From contig NZ_KE007367.1 in NCBI RefSeq assembly GCF_000400735.1, forward strand, positions 645,882 through 709,881: a stretch of 64,000 nt of DNA, given 5' to 3'. Each line of letters begins with the position of its first letter. Positions within the stretch are counted from its first letter, which is position 1. Positions 62,302 through 64,000 of this stretch are shown piece after piece. Under the pieces are notes generated by a model that made no database searches, had not been told where the DNA came from, and was given only the letters and a program-made list of their open reading frames with translations. The position numbers and the translations under genes are program-made. The stretch is from Acinetobacter tandoii DSM 14970 = CIP 107469 (GTDB taxonomy: Bacteria > Pseudomonadota > Gammaproteobacteria > Pseudomonadales > Moraxellaceae).

Positions 62302-64000
62302 ATGCAAAAAAATTTAAAACAAAAAAATTGGTTCACACCGTTAAGTGTATTGACCTTATGTATTGGTCTTTCAGCCTGTAGCGATAATGACAGCTCAAAT
62401 ACGCCACAAGCGACAGTATCAATTCCGCAAGTGACGCCTGCTGTGGGCACCAATTTAAAAGGTGCTTGTACAGATTTAAATGGCTTTCACTATGCAAACA
62501 CCAGTATCACTTCAGCAACTTTACAAGAAGCGGGCAGCCTCAAGGTTGCGGGGCAAGACATCGCTGCACATTGCTTAATTACAGGCTACATGTATCCACG
62601 CGTCAGTCCCGTAGATGGTCAAACCTATCAAATTGGTTTTGAAATGCGCTTACCTCTAGATTGGAATGGTCGTTTCCTTTATCAGGGGAATGGTGGTACA
62701 GATGGCAATATTGCGACAGCAACGGGGCAAGTGGGCAGCGGTGGCCCATTGACCAATGCCCTGCATGATGGCTTTGCTGTTATTTCATCTGATGCGGGAC
62801 ACAATGCAGCCCAAAACCCATTGTTTGGCTTAGACCCACAAGCTCGAATTGACTATGGGTATGGCGCAATCACTAAACTCACGCCAATGGCGAAAAATCT
62901 GATTCAAGCCGCTTATGGAAAATTGCCAGATCGTTCTTATGCAGGTGGAACTTCAAACGGTGGTCGACATGCCATGATGGCGGCAACACGTCTAGCAGAT
63001 CAGTATGATGGGATTCTTGCCAGTACACCGGGTTTCCATTTGCCACGTGCTGCGGCAGCCCAACTTTATACGGCGCAACAATTACGCCGAGTGGCTACCG
63101 ATGAAAACGATTTAAGAACAGCCCTCACCCTATCTGAACGGAAAGTGCTGGCGCAAGCTATTTTAAATCAATGTGATGGACTTGATGGTATTACAGATGG
63201 TTTAGTCCAAGACGTTGAAGCTTGTCGTACGGCATTTGATATTCACCGCGATGTTCCAGTATGTTCTAGCACACGAGATGGCAGTTGTTTATCTACAGAT
63301 CAAATTGATGTGCTTGCCAATATCTATCAGGGTCCTGTAAATGCAACAGGTGAAGCATTATATGCCACACAACCGTTTGATCCGGGGCTGATCGGCAGTA
63401 ATTGGGCGAGTTGGAAATTTGATTCATCTGTTGGTACAGCACGTGACCCAGTTGCAGTCGGAATCATTTTTCAGGTTCCACCAAATCCAGACGTTATGCT
63501 CAATTCTCGCCAATTTGCTTTCAACTTTAATTTTGATGTGGACTATGCAAAATTATCTGCCACCAATGAAACCTACCCAGAAAGTGCCATGTCTTTTATG
63601 ATTCCACCTGATGAGTTGAATTTGGATAAACTCCTTGCACGTGGCGGTAAAATGATTGTAGTTCAGGGCACTGCTGACGGTGTATTTTCTGTAGATGACA
63701 CCCAGAACTGGTACGATAAATTACTACAAAAATATCCAAATAACGCCTCTGGCAATGCTCCAAGTTTTGTTCGTTTTTTTCGTGTTCCAGGCATGAATCA
63801 CTCTCGTGGTGGTATCTCAACCGATCAGTTTGATGCACTCACAGCCTTGGTCAATTGGGTGGAATATGGTCAGGCGCCAGATCGAATCATTGCTGGAGCA
63901 CGGGGTGAAGGCAATGCCAGTGGGCAAGTGAATACTGAATTACCTACCGATTGGTCGGCCACTCGTACACGCCCACTTTGCCCATATCCTTTAATCGCAC
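62302..64000 (+). CDS. hcaG: Tannase/feruloyl-esterase-type lipoprotein (3' end outside window)
   Basis: At least 566 residues and still open at base 64000. The lipoprotein signal ends LSACSDN with lipobox Cys26. The tannase-family core has DWNGRFLYQGNGGTDG, nucleophile Ser218 in GGTSNGGR, Asp459 in GTADGVF and His500 in GMNHSRGG. Such enzymes cleave chlorogenate and feruloyl esters, and hcaG is the chlorogenate esterase of A. baylyi. Unlike the usual family pattern, the residue before the Ser is Thr and that after the His is Ser, so the disulfide joining those sites is missing. Outer-membrane or periplasmic location is inferred. Confidence 0.83.
   Translation, partial: MQKNLKQKNWFTPLSVLTLCIGLSACSDNDSSNTPQATVSIPQVTPAVGTNLKGACTDLNGFHYANTSITSATLQEAGSLKVAGQDIAAHCLITGYMYPRVSPVDGQTYQIGFEMRLPLDWNGRFLYQGNGGTDGNIATATGQVGSGGPLTNALHDGFAVISSDAGHNAAQNPLFGLDPQARIDYGYGAITKLTPMAKNLIQAAYGKLPDRSYAGGTSNGGRHAMMAATRLADQYDGILASTPGFHLPRAAAAQLYTAQQLRRVATDENDLRTALTLSERKVLAQAILNQCDGLDGITDGLVQDVEACRTAFDIHRDVPVCSSTRDGSCLSTDQIDVLANIYQGPVNATGEALYATQPFDPGLIGSNWASWKFDSSVGTARDPVAVGIIFQVPPNPDVMLNSRQFAFNFNFDVDYAKLSATNETYPESAMSFMIPPDELNLDKLLARGGKMIVVQGTADGVFSVDDTQNWYDKLLQKYPNNASGNAPSFVRFFRVPGMNHSRGGISTDQFDALTALVNWVEYGQAPDRIIAGARGEGNASGQVNTELPTDWSATRTRPLCPYPLIA

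Overview
The window is AT-rich gammaproteobacterial chromosome and almost certainly Acinetobacter. It carries an adeL-adeFGH efflux locus next to vanAB/vanKP and hca gene sets arranged as in Acinetobacter, a TonB-ExbB-ExbD operon, and the succinyltransferase-type arginine genes astCA. The assignment rests on gene content and remembered family sequences, because no database search was run. It looks like an accessory-rich chromosomal segment devoted to aromatic and amino-acid catabolism. I see no rRNA, tRNA, CRISPR array, prophage or intact insertion sequence.

Layout. 1-4194: end of a flavin monooxygenase, a TonB-dependent receptor and a GST. 4639-6648: tonB-exbB-exbD. 6808-13902: LysR regulator divergent from a three-gene RND pump (adeL/adeFGH type). 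14077-18698: LysR gene divergent from a fused indolepyruvate-ferredoxin-oxidoreductase-type enzyme. 19184-21164: metallo-beta-lactamase-fold protein, small protein and MarR regulator. 21369-27766: a tight six-gene operon that I cannot match to a described pathway. It encodes a PLP decarboxylase fused to an acyl carrier protein, an AMP-forming ligase, an alpha/beta hydrolase, a ribulose-phosphate epimerase homologue, a uroporphyrinogen decarboxylase homologue and an OhrR-type regulator. A 36-bp perfect palindrome overlaps its likely promoter. An uncharacterised gene lies upstream at 28163-28978.

29185-31886: cyanide-insensitive bd-type oxidase (cioAB plus a 44-residue third subunit), preceded by a short coupled leader ORF. 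31963-34865: MocR regulator, several very small genes and a zinc-ribbon gene broken by one in-frame stop. 34969-43264: amino-acid uptake and use (DAACS symporter, periplasmic asparaginase/glutaminase, cycA, astA, astC), with the remains of astD directly after astA and a permease N-terminal fragment before astC, so the arginine pathway has been partly lost here. 43476-46068: Lrp/AsnC regulator, rhodanese and MFS transporter. A terminator hairpin with ten hexanucleotide repeats in its loop follows.

46251-52190: vanillate block (porin vanP, transporter vanK, demethylase vanAB, regulator vanR) with four TGGATCCA operator-like palindromes. 52308-64000: hydroxycinnamate block (hcaR, hcaK, hcaABCDE, a DUF3237-type protein, a thioesterase and a tannase/feruloyl-esterase-type lipoprotein running off the end). 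Together the last two blocks take feruloyl or p-coumaroyl esters to free acids, to CoA thioesters, to vanillin or 4-hydroxybenzaldehyde, to vanillate or 4-hydroxybenzoate, and then vanillate to protocatechuate. The ring-cleavage genes are not in the window.
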